Source: Eubacterium sp.
GTDB taxonomy: Bacteria > Bacillota > Clostridia > Lachnospirales > Lachnospiraceae
Assembly (NCBI GenBank): GCA_017433295.1
Contig: JAFRHL010000048.1
Coordinates: 1 to 32,139, forward strand
DNA length: 32,139 nucleotides
Reading direction: 5' to 3'
In this document: positions 23,685 to 32,035 of the stretch, piece after piece
Position numbering within the stretch: the first letter of the stretch is position 1
How the letters are laid out: each line of letters starts with the position of its first letter
Program-made: the position numbers and the translations under genes
The notes under the pieces: model-generated
What the model was told of the DNA's origin: nothing
Database searches by the model: none
Seen by the model: only the letters and a program-made list of their open reading frames with translations

Positions 23685-24446
23685 TTAAATATGCCCGAGC
23701 ACATTTACGGCCTCCGAATCCTCCAGAACCTCTTCCTTCAGATAAGTTTTATAGGCCACACCATATTTTGAAAAAGATGATATATGTACATTTTCCCGGG
23801 ATAAGAGATTGGCAAACCACAAAGGAAATGCCTCTGATACCTTGACCTCCATCAGACGAAAATCCTCAGCCATCAAGGGCGATCCTTCTTCCCGGTTCCC
23901 AAAACCAATATTCCCTCTCAAATACCTGATGTTCTGGTCAAATGTCAGTCGAAAAGCCGGGTCCTCTCTGTCAAAAAATGCCATCCTGTCATAAGACAGC
24001 CGCATGACAGGTTTTACCTTTTTGTGCTGCAGATAATAAGCAATCTCTTTTAAGACCTGGTTTGTCATATAAGAAGCCTTATCCGGAAACTTTCTCTTTG
24101 TAAGGAACAATTCCGCTTCCTGTAATGTAAGGCTGGCTCTCCTCTTAGTCACCATACGGTTTACCTTTTTTTTCATTTCCAGAAAAACCATGTCCTCCGG
24201 AGACCTGGGCAGTCCATAGCTCCTGAGGCGGAGCTTTTCCTTATAAAAAGGCTTGGACAAGGATTCACGAATCACATCATACTGGTCTGTGTCAAAATAA
24301 AGATTGCATATTGAGTAGGTCTGACCCTCCCGGCAGTATTTATCCGCTTCCATATGGGTCCTGATCTCAGGAAGAAGCCTGTTCATCACCGCCTCATCCA
24401 TCAGATATTTCTTTTCATATCGCTTAAATACCGTAATTGCCGCCAT
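23685..24446 (-). CDS. VTC-domain polyphosphate polymerase
   Basis: 253 residues, a stand-alone VTC catalytic domain of the triphosphate tunnel type, which makes polyphosphate from ATP in the yeast vacuolar complex. Visible tunnel motifs: RYEKKY (9-14), SICNLYFDT, KEKLRLRSYG, VFLEMKKKVNRMVTKRR, MRLSYDRMAF and LMEVKVSEAFPLW. Basic residues for phosphate binding (Lys and Arg in these motifs) and acidic metal ligands (Glu in EMKKK and MEVK) are present. No SPX domain and no membrane segment, as usual in bacteria. The DUF4956 gene directly downstream probably encodes its membrane partner. GGAG lies 8 nt before the ATG. Confidence 0.9.
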   Translation of the reverse strand: MAAITVFKRYEKKYLMDEAVMNRLLPEIRTHMEADKYCREGQTYSICNLYFDTDQYDVIRESLSKPFYKEKLRLRSYGLPRSPEDMVFLEMKKKVNRMVTKRRASLTLQEAELFLTKRKFPDKASYMTNQVLKEIAYYLQHKKVKPVMRLSYDRMAFFDREDPAFRLTFDQNIRYLRGNIGFGNREEGSPLMAEDFRLMEVKVSEAFPLWFANLLSRENVHISSFSKYGVAYKTYLKEEVLEDSEAVNVLGHI

Positions 24447-24471
24447 AGTAATACTCCATTCTTACCGGGGT

Positions 24472-25557
24472 CTACAGATTATCCAGCAGCTCACCGTAGC
24501 TGCGGTATCTTTCACCCCCCGCCACATGAACCTCATCATAGGGTCCGGGCTGTTCAGATAATAATTTCAGGTCATCTTGTCGGGCTATCATATCACGGTA
24601 TCCCAGCTCAATATTTTTCATTATATAATCATGATTAAAATTCGCAGTTCCGCTGAAAATGCCTCCCAGATCCTCGCCGGGATAAAGATGGACAAAAACA
24701 GCCCCGTTATAATACTGTTCCCGGTTGATCATAGTATTCAGCTTTCCGATCTCGGACCATTCCGAGACCTCTGCCCTGGAAGAACAATGGATCACCACAA
24801 ATCTGCGAAAGCCCAGATGGTAGAGGGGGGCAACCGGCATATTGCTTCCAAAAACAGGAACTCCCCCATCAATATATCTGGCTCCGCCAAGCTCCCTCTC
24901 TTTCAGAGCGATGGGAAAGGCCGAGCTGGCCAGAAGGCAGGTCACCTTTTCCTGCTCAGACAACTGGTTCAGGATAAAATCCTTCGGATAACCGCTCTCA
25001 TAATCAAAGGCTGTCACCACCGTAAGTAAGCCTTCCGGGGTAATCTTCTCCACGACTCCGCTGGTCCGGATCAGCTCCTCCAGATACTCATCATTTTCTT
25101 CCGACGGACTGAAAAAACCATCCGTTCCGTTCATCCGGGACTCTTCCATGATGGTCCAGAGTTTTTCCATGATATCCGGTCCGCCGCCGGCAAAGAGGGC
25201 CGCATTCAGGGCCCCGGCAGAGGTACCGGCCACTCCTGTGATCCGACTGGAATAATCATCTTTTCCCAGAATCTCCAGCAAAGCCCGGCAGGCTCCGGCC
25301 TGATAGCTGCCCTTTCCTCCGCCTCCGGTCAGCACCAGGGCCAGTCCCGATGAGGCTGTCCTGACCCTCTCCTCCAGGTCAGCATCCAGAAGTGCATGGA
25401 TATCCTTTGCCCTGGCCTTTAATGAGTCCGGCCGGATTCGCTGGTCTTTCATCCGGTCTACCCGGTCCAGATTGTCCGAAACACGTCCCATGGTATCTAT
25501 AATGTCCTGATCATCGATGAGAGCCATTAGCTTTTTCAAAGACTCTTTATCCATCAT
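24472..25557 (-). CDS. Patatin-like phospholipase
   Basis: 361 residues, a Ser-Asp dyad lipid acyl hydrolase. The oxyanion loop GGGGKGSYQAG starts at about 78, the nucleophile elbow is GTSAG (Ser113), and the catalytic aspartate is in YIDGGVP. Residues 1-70 are a charged helical prefix (ESLKKLMALIDDQDIIDTMG). No signal peptide, so it should act from the cytoplasmic side, perhaps on membrane lipids. Two consecutive ATG codons follow GGGGGTGAG; either could be the start. It lies 22 nt after the GH32 gene and 25 nt before the VTC gene, so these are probably co-transcribed. Confidence 0.9.
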   Translation of the reverse strand: MMDKESLKKLMALIDDQDIIDTMGRVSDNLDRVDRMKDQRIRPDSLKARAKDIHALLDADLEERVRTASSGLALVLTGGGGKGSYQAGACRALLEILGKDDYSSRITGVAGTSAGALNAALFAGGGPDIMEKLWTIMEESRMNGTDGFFSPSEENDEYLEELIRTSGVVEKITPEGLLTVVTAFDYESGYPKDFILNQLSEQEKVTCLLASSAFPIALKERELGGARYIDGGVPVFGSNMPVAPLYHLGFRRFVVIHCSSRAEVSEWSEIGKLNTMINREQYYNGAVFVHLYPGEDLGGIFSGTANFNHDYIMKNIELGYRDMIARQDDLKLLSEQPGPYDEVHVAGGERYRSYGELLDNL

Positions 25558-25579
25558 CTCACCCCCTGTGTTCTAAATA

Positions 25580-27112
25580 TCAACACACGGCTTCCCTCTT
25601 TGCGCTCCCGTCATGTGCGATCTCATACTTCTCCACGCTGATCTCCGCGTCGCCTTCAGAGATAAAAGAGATTCCCTCTGCCGCCTGATCCGTTTCCAGT
25701 ACAGAAGTGAGCGTATAGCGGCCGTCATTCACAAATATCTCCGCGGAATAACGGTCCAGAAGAAGCCGGAATTTCACCTGACCGGTGCTGTCCACCTTCA
25801 GCCTGCGCACCGGCAGAGCATCATCCCGGTATCCGGAAACAGACCGGTCCAAAGTAATCAGGCCCTCCTTTTTATCGTAGCGAAGGATCACGGCATAATA
25901 CTGTCCTTTTATCTCCCCTTCGGCAAAACGGATCTCAAAACTGTCATAGTCGGACTTCCATCCCGGGCTTACAGACACCGTCATATCCAGACAGCGTCCC
26001 TGGACTCCTTCCAGCCTGATTCTGCCGCTGACCGGCACTCTCCTTAAAATCACGGGATTCCTTCTTCTTTGCAGCAGTTCCCGGACAGGGGTCTGAATCA
26101 GGTATCCGTCTTTTACAGAAAGCTCCCGGGGCACAGTCATCATTCCCGCCCAGCCGTTCACATATTCTCTTGTTCTGGCATTTTCCCAGGCCTGCATCCA
26201 GGCAATAAGGATCCTTCTTCCATCCGGTGCCTGCATGGTCTGGGCAGCATAAAAATCATACCCGAAATCCAGGGCATGAACCTCCTGTCTTATGAAATCA
26301 TGCTTTTCCTTGTCGTAAATACCCTTTATATAGACATTTCCATGCCTGTTCTGGAATTCCCCCTCCTGCACCATATCCTGAGGAGACAGGAGAAGAAAGG
26401 CACTGCCCTCCAGTTCAAAAAAGTCAGGGCATTCCCACATGGAACCTATTTTCCCCCTGCTCGCGTCAAGCACTTTAAGATAATCCCATTGAAAGCCATT
26501 CCGGCTCCGGTACAGGAGAACCTGTCCGTGCCCGTCAGCAGCCCGGCTGCCGACAGCCATATAATAACAGGCTTCCTCCTCGTCCCTCCACACCTTAGGA
26601 TCCCGGAAATCATAGATACTGGCTCCTTCCGGAAGATCTGCCGATGTGATCACCGGATTATTATCCCATTTGCTGTAATCCCTGCCATCACCGGCTGCCA
26701 GGCACTGGACCTGCCGGATCTCTCTTCTTTCCTCATTAAAAAAGGGTTCCCTGCCGGTATAAATGAGAAGCTGTCTGCTTCCGGTCTCTCCATCCGGAAT
26801 CTCCACAGCACTTCCCGACCAGCAGCCCTCCACATCGTAGGGCTGATCAGGCGCCAGGGCTGCCGGAAGAAAGTCCCACTTAAGCAGGTCCTCCGATACC
26901 GCATGACCCCAGTGCATGGGCCCCCATTCTGTCGTATAGGGAAAATACTGATAAAAAAGATGATATCTGTCCTGATACCAGGAAAAGCCATTGGGGTCAT
27001 TCATCCACCCCGTCAAAGGGGTAAAATGATAGACCGGCCTGTTTTCCGGCAGAATAGCAGCTTCTTTTTCCCTCTCATAATCTCTTGCCTGCTGTAATTT
27101 TTCGCTGATCAT
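25580..27112 (-). CDS. GH32 beta-fructofuranosidase / sucrose-6-phosphate hydrolase
   Basis: 510 residues, intracellular (no signal peptide). The GH32 five-bladed propeller carries WMNDPNG with nucleophile Asp39, FRDP (Arg170-Asp171-Pro172, transition-state stabiliser) and WECPDF with acid/base Glu227. A C-terminal beta-sandwich covers about 360-500. Substrate could be sucrose-6-phosphate, sucrose or short fructans; no PTS or other sugar transporter is adjacent to decide. The frame is open 56 codons further upstream, but the ATG at 27112 follows AGGAGAGGGAG and gives the normal MISEKLQQARDYE start. Two candidate promoters and a 16-bp inverted repeat pair upstream suggest substrate-dependent repression. 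Confidence 0.93.
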   Translation of the reverse strand: MISEKLQQARDYEREKEAAILPENRPVYHFTPLTGWMNDPNGFSWYQDRYHLFYQYFPYTTEWGPMHWGHAVSEDLLKWDFLPAALAPDQPYDVEGCWSGSAVEIPDGETGSRQLLIYTGREPFFNEERREIRQVQCLAAGDGRDYSKWDNNPVITSADLPEGASIYDFRDPKVWRDEEEACYYMAVGSRAADGHGQVLLYRSRNGFQWDYLKVLDASRGKIGSMWECPDFFELEGSAFLLLSPQDMVQEGEFQNRHGNVYIKGIYDKEKHDFIRQEVHALDFGYDFYAAQTMQAPDGRRILIAWMQAWENARTREYVNGWAGMMTVPRELSVKDGYLIQTPVRELLQRRRNPVILRRVPVSGRIRLEGVQGRCLDMTVSVSPGWKSDYDSFEIRFAEGEIKGQYYAVILRYDKKEGLITLDRSVSGYRDDALPVRRLKVDSTGQVKFRLLLDRYSAEIFVNDGRYTLTSVLETDQAAEGISFISEGDAEISVEKYEIAHDGSAKREAVC

Positions 27113-27142
27113 ACTCCCTCTCCTTTTTGGATATATATAAAA

Positions 27143-27243
27143 GCGGCACCTATATAATATGTCAAACTCAATCTCCAATCTGATCTGCTTTAAGAACTTT
27201 ATCCCGCAGACCTGTCCTGTTAACATAATTATATAGATGCCGC
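27143..27243. promoter_or_regulatory. Inverted repeat pair (16-bp arms), candidate operators of the GH32 operon
   Basis: GCGGCACCTATATAAT at 27143-27158 and ATTATATAGATGCCGC at 27228-27243 are complementary at 15 of 16 positions, centres 85 bp apart. One arm overlaps the -10 of P1. The other fills the spacer of P2. RNA from P1 would not contain both arms, so a DNA-binding role is more likely than an RNA hairpin. Confidence 0.55.
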
Positions 27244-27256
27244 TCCTGTAAATCAA
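27228..27256 (-). promoter_or_regulatory. Candidate promoter P1 of the GH32 operon
   Basis: On the minus strand TTGATT (27251-27256), a 17-bp spacer and TATAAT (27228-27233). The -10 lies inside one arm of the inverted repeat pair. A second possible promoter (P2) uses TTGACA at 27160-27165 with TTTTAT at 27137-27142, also 17 bp apart. Confidence 0.6.
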
Positions 27257-27276
27257 GTGAAAACACGACAGATGTC

Positions 27277-28263
27277 TCATGTATTAGCGAAATCCATGAT
27301 CCTGTTGGTCCTGTCAAAGAAATAACTGCTGCAAAAAAGTATAACAAGCATGCACATGCAAAGCAGGATCAGCATATAGGTTTCGGGAAAGAGCGCCATC
27401 ACCAGCTTTTTCCCTGAAAGAGCCCAGAATATCTTAAGAAACAGATAGTGCCAGACAAAAATCGGCAATGTCTTTGTGCCTATCACTGAAAACGCAGTCC
27501 TTTTTGACGGAACACTGAGAATAAGCAGCAGTCCTGTAACCATTGCCCCCAGATACTGGGCTATACGGAGCAGCGGCCCGCTATGCCCCATTATGCCGAT
27601 TTCATCATAGGCTTTCTTTGCTTTCAGCAGACCTATAAATGAATAATAATCGTTCCCTTTCACCAGGAAAAAAAGCAGCAGGGCAATAAGAATTATTCCG
27701 GCTCCCACAGATATATCCGGTTTGCTGTATTTCTCCAGCAGGCTTCGATCGGCATAATATCCCAGAAGAAAAAAGGGATAAAAAACACAGCTTCTCATAA
27801 AAGCAAACAGATTTCCGGGAATATCCGAATATCCTGCCAGCAGTCCCACCGCCAAAGCTGCTGACAGCAGCAGGAGGGGTCTGGTTTTCTGAAAAATAAT
27901 GGTGATCACAAGAAAAAGAAATACTGCCATGGCATACCAGTCCGGTCCATTGGTCCGGAAAAAATTAAGCCGCAGTTTTTTCTTATGAACCAGGGTCCCG
28001 AAGGTGTCCAAAGCTCTGATAAAAATATACAGGGCCAGATAAGAAAATACCCTGTTCCACTGTTTTTTGCGAATAATCGTTTTTGAAAATAATCCCGAAA
28101 CAAAGATGAAAAGCGGCATGTGAAACATATAGATAAAGACATATAGCCCCTTTACCAAGTCGGATTCATTCCGGAAAGGAAACAGTATATGTCCCAGCAC
28201 GACCATAAAAATCAGCACAAACTTCAGGTTATCCCATTTTGCACTTCTTTCCTGATTTTGCAT
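27277..28263 (-). CDS. Acyltransferase-3 family integral membrane protein
   Basis: 328 residues with about ten membrane helices. The N-terminal DNLKFVLIFMVVLGH segment has the conserved histidine of the family, which moves acetyl or other short acyl groups onto extracytoplasmic sugars, wall polymers or lipids. MFHMPLFIFVSGLFSK is the second typical motif. No SGNH domain is attached. The start at 28263 has GGAGG 8 nt upstream and lies 40 nt inside the 3' end of the Nudix gene, so the two are translationally coupled. Acceptor unknown. Confidence 0.85.
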   Translation of the reverse strand: MQNQERSAKWDNLKFVLIFMVVLGHILFPFRNESDLVKGLYVFIYMFHMPLFIFVSGLFSKTIIRKKQWNRVFSYLALYIFIRALDTFGTLVHKKKLRLNFFRTNGPDWYAMAVFLFLVITIIFQKTRPLLLLSAALAVGLLAGYSDIPGNLFAFMRSCVFYPFFLLGYYADRSLLEKYSKPDISVGAGIILIALLLFFLVKGNDYYSFIGLLKAKKAYDEIGIMGHSGPLLRIAQYLGAMVTGLLLILSVPSKRTAFSVIGTKTLPIFVWHYLFLKIFWALSGKKLVMALFPETYMLILLCMCMLVILFCSSYFFDRTNRIMDFANT

Positions 28264-29726
28264 ATAAAATCCTCCGTGATTTTTGCTGTAACTCCCCAGA
28301 TCACTGCCTCTGGAGTCCGGTAAAAAACTATCTCCTGCTTCTTTTTCCGAAAAGGATAGTTTTCACCTCCCGGAATAAGCTCATAAGGGAAGTCTTCTCC
28401 GGGTCTGGTAACCAGCTCTGCCATACGCTTCAGGGGTTCATGGGACTTAAACCAGGAAAGGGGAACAGAAAAAACCTTTCCCACTTCCGACTCGGAGTAA
28501 GTATCATGATAATCATGAAGCAGCGCCGCAAAGGGCCAGACGGGCGCCCCTGAAGGTCCCATCTGCGCGTCCAGAGCTGCCAGGATCTCAATCTGATCCG
28601 GATCTACCAGCAGCTCCTCTGTGGTCTCTCTGACAGCCGCCTCCCGCGGACTCTCACCGACCTCCACGATCCCCCCGGGGAAACATATCTCTCCCGGCTG
28701 ATGAGCAAGTCCTGCCGCCCTTTGTTCATAAAGAATATGATACCCGTCATCTTTTCGGATCAGAGGAATGACCACCGCTGCAGTCCCTTTCCTCTCCGGG
28801 ATTCCCGGTCTGTGTCCATACCAGATGCCCCGGATAATATCCGGCAGCTGGTCCGTCCGGGCCTTCTCTGTTTCTTTTGCTGTCTCCGGAGTCAGAGATC
28901 CCCGGATTCTGCCCGGCTCATTCTTAAAATGCATGATCATATCTGCCGTCAGACTGACATGAGCCGGCTCATCCCCGATCTCCCCCCGGGCAACCCAGCG
29001 GGCAGATTCCAGCTCATTCGTATCCATATGCACCAGAGGCCTGCCATCCACCTCACAGAAAAATCCCATCAGCAGATCGCCGGCAAAACCCCAGGGCTGG
29101 CTTTTATAATAGCGGATATTCTTCACATGAAGACCCACCTCTTCCATGACCTCCCGGCGGACAGTTTCTTCCACGGTCTCTCCAATCTCACAAAAACCGG
29201 CGATCAGGGCATTCCCCTTATGCTCTCTCCCGGCATAGCGGGTCATCATGATCCGGTCCCCGTCCGTAACTCCCACGATCACCGCCGGATTGATCCTGGG
29301 ATATATCCGGTTTCCACATGCCGGACATGACAGCATCCTTTCCTGTTCATCATGAACGGTGGCCCCGCCGCACCTGCCGCAGAAACGGTTGTCCCGGTAC
29401 CATACATAAAGATGCCAGGCAGTCATGGCCGCAAAGCATACCTCCTTGGGACGTGCCCTGCGCAGGGTGCGCAGGGAATGCAGGCAAAAGGAATCCCCCT
29501 CACCCCGGGACTCCCCTGTATACAAAAAAAATGACCTGTCGTCAATACGGAAAAGATATTGCAGTTTTTCGGAAAATGCTTCTGCTGTCGGAAAGACAAC
29601 CTTTCCATTCTCCTGAAGCTGCGCAAGAATCTTTCCATGGCGAAAGACAAATACAATATCATCCTTCTCCGGCTCTTTCGGAGAATAGTCATTATGAAAT
29701 ATTCTGGGCATGATATCCTGGATCAT
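28224..29726 (-). CDS. Fused double Nudix hydrolase (NudC-like NAD pyrophosphatase + NudL-like CoA pyrophosphatase)
   Basis: 500 residues holding two complete Nudix modules. The N-terminal half resembles NudC (NAD+ diphosphatase/RNA deNADding): a pre-domain, a zinc ribbon (Cys116, Cys119, Cys134, Cys137), Nudix box GFCEIGETVEETVRREVMEE (178-196) and SQPWGF (209-214), close to the NudC signature SQPWPF. The C-terminal half (about 295-500) resembles CoA diphosphatases (NudL/UPF0035): GHRPGIPERKGTAAVVIPLI, then Nudix box GIVEVGESPREAAVRETTEE from Gly352, with Leu instead of the final Gly. The start at 29726 has AAGGAGAT 8 nt upstream. It overlaps the acyltransferase gene. Confidence 0.88.
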   Translation of the reverse strand: MIQDIMPRIFHNDYSPKEPEKDDIVFVFRHGKILAQLQENGKVVFPTAEAFSEKLQYLFRIDDRSFFLYTGESRGEGDSFCLHSLRTLRRARPKEVCFAAMTAWHLYVWYRDNRFCGRCGGATVHDEQERMLSCPACGNRIYPRINPAVIVGVTDGDRIMMTRYAGREHKGNALIAGFCEIGETVEETVRREVMEEVGLHVKNIRYYKSQPWGFAGDLLMGFFCEVDGRPLVHMDTNELESARWVARGEIGDEPAHVSLTADMIMHFKNEPGRIRGSLTPETAKETEKARTDQLPDIIRGIWYGHRPGIPERKGTAAVVIPLIRKDDGYHILYEQRAAGLAHQPGEICFPGGIVEVGESPREAAVRETTEELLVDPDQIEILAALDAQMGPSGAPVWPFAALLHDYHDTYSESEVGKVFSVPLSWFKSHEPLKRMAELVTRPGEDFPYELIPGGENYPFRKKKQEIVFYRTPEAVIWGVTAKITEDFICKIRKEVQNGIT

Positions 29727-29743
29727 TGTGCCATCTCCTTCCC

Positions 29744-29781
29744 AAAAAAATGTACCTGTCCAAATAAATGAACAGGTACAT
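29744..29781 (-). terminator. Intrinsic terminator after the L,D-transpeptidase gene
   Basis: Perfect 10-bp arms ATGTACCTGT/ACAGGTACAT at 29750-29759 and 29772-29781, loop of 12. On the minus strand the stem is followed by a run of T (plus-strand A run 29744-29750). It lies between the transpeptidase stop and the Nudix gene ribosome site, so it should end the transpeptidase transcript. Confidence 0.75.
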
Positions 29782-29818
29782 AGTCCTACTGATTCTTTAC
29801 TACAGCGTCAGCTGATAA

Positions 29819-31513
29819 TTAATAAGAAACCACCGTGGTTCCCTTGGGCATGCGGTCATAAATGTATTTCGCATTACTGGTGGTACAGCGGACACAGCCA
29901 TGGGAAGCAGGCCTGTCTAATGTGGCAGTAGCTACCCCGCCGCTTTTATACAGCGGTCTGCTGTGGAAAGAGTTCCTGCCGCAATAATGAGTTACATAAA
30001 GACACTTGGTGGTGGCGTAATACCAGCCTTTTTCTTTTCTTCCAACCTTGAAAACACCCCGGGGCGACCTGGTACTGGCCTTTCCGGTGGCGCAGGAAAA
30101 GGCTCTGATCATCTTCCAGTTGCCCTGCTGACCCTTAAATACGGATACCTGCTGGGTATAATGGCTGACCCAGATCAGATACGGAGTAGGGCTTTTATAG
30201 CCTTTATAGTTGACAAATGCGGTCTTTACCTCTTTGGAATACTTTTTGGTGGTATATACTTCTCTTTTCTTCCCCACATAAGTGATGGATCTTACTTCAT
30301 TTGCCAGGATCTTGTTAGTATCCTGAACCGGATTTAACTCCACAAGATTCGAAGACAGATCGCTTCGGTATTTCCTGGTGCCTACTTTGGTGACCGCAAA
30401 TACTTTGATCTGATAATCTGTATTCTCCGTCAGTTTCTTCAGAGAGATCCTCTGCTTTTTTGTTTCACCCAGCTTTGTATACTGGCTGTCGGTTTTTTTC
30501 TTGAAATATGCTATATAACTGGTTGCTTTATCTGTCTTATTCCATGTAAGGATCAGGCCGCCCTTTGAATCGCAGACTGCCTTTGCCCCCTTTACCCTTC
30601 CTGCCACAACCGGCACAGCTGCAGACCGGGCAACAGACATGGGGCCCGGAATGGTATTCGTATCAAAAGCCGCAACAGGTTCAACCTTAAAGTAATACTT
30701 GCTTCCGGGCTTCAGACCGGTAACAGTACAGGAGGTAGCGGTCACATTATCCATGGCCAGACTATATTTCCCTTTAACAGTAGTTCCCTTATAGACCCTG
30801 AAATATGCAGCATCTGTGGACGGGTTCCAGGAAATCGTCACCCGCTTTGTATTCGGTACTGCCTTCACGCCTGAAACTTTGGATGGTGCCTTGATATAAG
30901 TCAGTCCCCCACTCTGGCTTTCTCCGAAGTGTTCTTTGCCGTCAATCAAAGCGAATGGGATCAGGCAGGCAGTATAATTACCATTTGACAGGCCGGATCC
31001 CGAAAGCTTCTGGCTTTCTTTCTTACTGTCAGTCAATTTTGAGCTCAGCTTTGGCACGAGGTCTTCCCCGGCAGCATAAAGGCTGACATAATAACCACTA
31101 TATGTGGCGCTGTTCTTAACCTTCCAGGAAGTATTAATGTCACTGCCGCTTTGCGCCGCTTTAAAGGCTGCCACAGCATCGCCGGTAAAGTAATACACGG
31201 TCATGGTATTCTTCTCACTGCTGGTGATCTGAAGCTGATACCTTGTATCCCTCCGGTAATTATTATCCAGGTTATAGATGCCATCCTTCGGAAGCTTTCC
31301 TTTACTGATGACCTTGTTTCCGGAAGACAGAGAATATGTGTACCCTTTCTTCGAAAACTCCTCAAAATGTAATACCAGTGCTTTTCTTGCCGGATCTGCA
31401 TATGCTGTTTTCCCCTTGCCTGATACTTCGGCTGCCAATGCTCCGTTTCCGAAAATACATCCGCCCAGGAAGAGTAAAAACAAAGCAAACAGAATATTCC
31501 GCTTTTCTCTCAT
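29819..31513 (-). CDS. Secreted L,D-transpeptidase (YkuD) with fibronectin type III domains
   Basis: 564 residues. Signal peptide 1-28 (MREKRNILFALFLLFLGGCI ... ALAAE). Residues about 30-205 are a beta-rich region of unclear family. Two fibronectin type III domains follow (about 210-302 and 305-398: APSKVSGVKAVPNTKRVTIS and VAGRVKGAKAVCDSKGGLIL). The YkuD domain occupies about 430-564, with the catalytic SHGCVR (Cys540) preceded by a histidine-containing FHSRPLY. It would form 3-3 cross-links or attach proteins to peptidoglycan outside the cell. GGGAGG precedes the ATG; it has its own consensus promoter and a terminator, so it is a single-gene unit. Confidence 0.92.
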   Translation of the reverse strand: MREKRNILFALFLLFLGGCIFGNGALAAEVSGKGKTAYADPARKALVLHFEEFSKKGYTYSLSSGNKVISKGKLPKDGIYNLDNNYRRDTRYQLQITSSEKNTMTVYYFTGDAVAAFKAAQSGSDINTSWKVKNSATYSGYYVSLYAAGEDLVPKLSSKLTDSKKESQKLSGSGLSNGNYTACLIPFALIDGKEHFGESQSGGLTYIKAPSKVSGVKAVPNTKRVTISWNPSTDAAYFRVYKGTTVKGKYSLAMDNVTATSCTVTGLKPGSKYYFKVEPVAAFDTNTIPGPMSVARSAAVPVVAGRVKGAKAVCDSKGGLILTWNKTDKATSYIAYFKKKTDSQYTKLGETKKQRISLKKLTENTDYQIKVFAVTKVGTRKYRSDLSSNLVELNPVQDTNKILANEVRSITYVGKKREVYTTKKYSKEVKTAFVNYKGYKSPTPYLIWVSHYTQQVSVFKGQQGNWKMIRAFSCATGKASTRSPRGVFKVGRKEKGWYYATTKCLYVTHYCGRNSFHSRPLYKSGGVATATLDRPASHGCVRCTTSNAKYIYDRMPKGTTVVSY

Positions 31514-31611
31514 ACAAAACCTCCCAAAATCCTGTGAACAGTTTCAAAATAATGATTGAGACGGGCCAGTTAAGCCATCTGCTTTCCACTCTGAATTTAT
31601 GTGTAAATGTT

Positions 31612-31640
31612 ATTATATAATCATAATTACATTCCGTCAA
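31612..31640 (-). promoter_or_regulatory. Consensus promoter of the L,D-transpeptidase gene
   Basis: On the minus strand TTGACG (31635-31640), a 17-bp spacer and TATAAT (31612-31617), giving a leader of roughly 90 nt before the ATG at 31513. No structured element was noticed in that leader. Confidence 0.75.
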
Positions 31641-31709
31641 GTATTTTAGCCGTCTGCCTGGCCTTATTTGTCTCATATTGTTACTGTTTACAGTCGACAG
31701 GGTCTGAGA

Positions 31710-31738
31710 TTGACAGAATCACATAAAGAAGGAATATT
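31710..31738 (+). promoter_or_regulatory. Possible promoter of the CsoR-type pseudogene
   Basis: TTGACA (31710-31715) with a 17-bp spacer to AATATT (31733-31738), about 40 bp before the start codon. The -10 is poor. No classical CsoR operator (G/C-rich palindrome) was seen. Confidence 0.35.
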
Positions 31739-31777
31739 CTTTTTATGAATACTATTGTTTATATCCGGAGGTGCTTT

Positions 31778-32015
31778 ATGAAACAATGCATGGATTCTGA
31801 CAATCTCCACAGGAGATTCAAAAAAAATTATCGGCCAGGTTAATGCCATTGACAGGATGATTGACGAGGATATTCCCTGCGAAGACATCCTTGCCCAGAT
31901 CAATGCTGCAAAATCCGCCCTGAACAAGGCTGCCAAGCTTATATTGGAAGGGGCGCCGTATGCCAGGGCGATCTTTCTGATTCCCTGTTCGGACAGGATG
32001 TTGATTGTCAAGTAA
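31778..32015 (+). pseudogene. CsoR/RcnR-type metal-sensing repressor, frameshifted and C-terminally altered
   Basis: From the ATG at 31778 (ribosome site GGAGG) the frame reads MKQCMDSDNLHRRFKK and stops at 31841. After the eight-A run at 31820-31827 the other frame continues the family sequence: IIGQVNAIDRMIDEDIPCED, then ILAQINAAKSALNKAAKLIL, ending EG at about 31952. Removing one A restores a single reading frame to a stop at 32013-32015. The first metal-site cysteine (PCED) is present, but the expected His and Cys after LILEG are absent and the last 20 residues (APYARAIFLIPCSDRMLIVK) do not look like the family. It is therefore broken twice. A transposase gene begins nearby on the other strand. 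Confidence 0.8.
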
Positions 32016-32035
32016 AATTGGTTCTTCCGCATTTG

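Noticed and set aside
25558-25579. TGTGTT/AACACA hairpin between GH32 and patatin genes as a terminator
   Set aside because: Only six pairs and no T run; it more likely leaves the genes co-transcribed.
26069-27097. 342-codon plus-strand open frame
   Set aside because: Antisense to the well-supported GH32 gene; no family features.
25580-27280. 566-residue version of the GH32 protein
   Set aside because: The first 56 codons cross the promoters and have no GH32 similarity; a good ribosome site supports the start at 27112.
31688-32032. 114-codon minus-strand open frame
   Set aside because: Antisense to the CsoR-type sequence, which has a clear family match on the plus strand.
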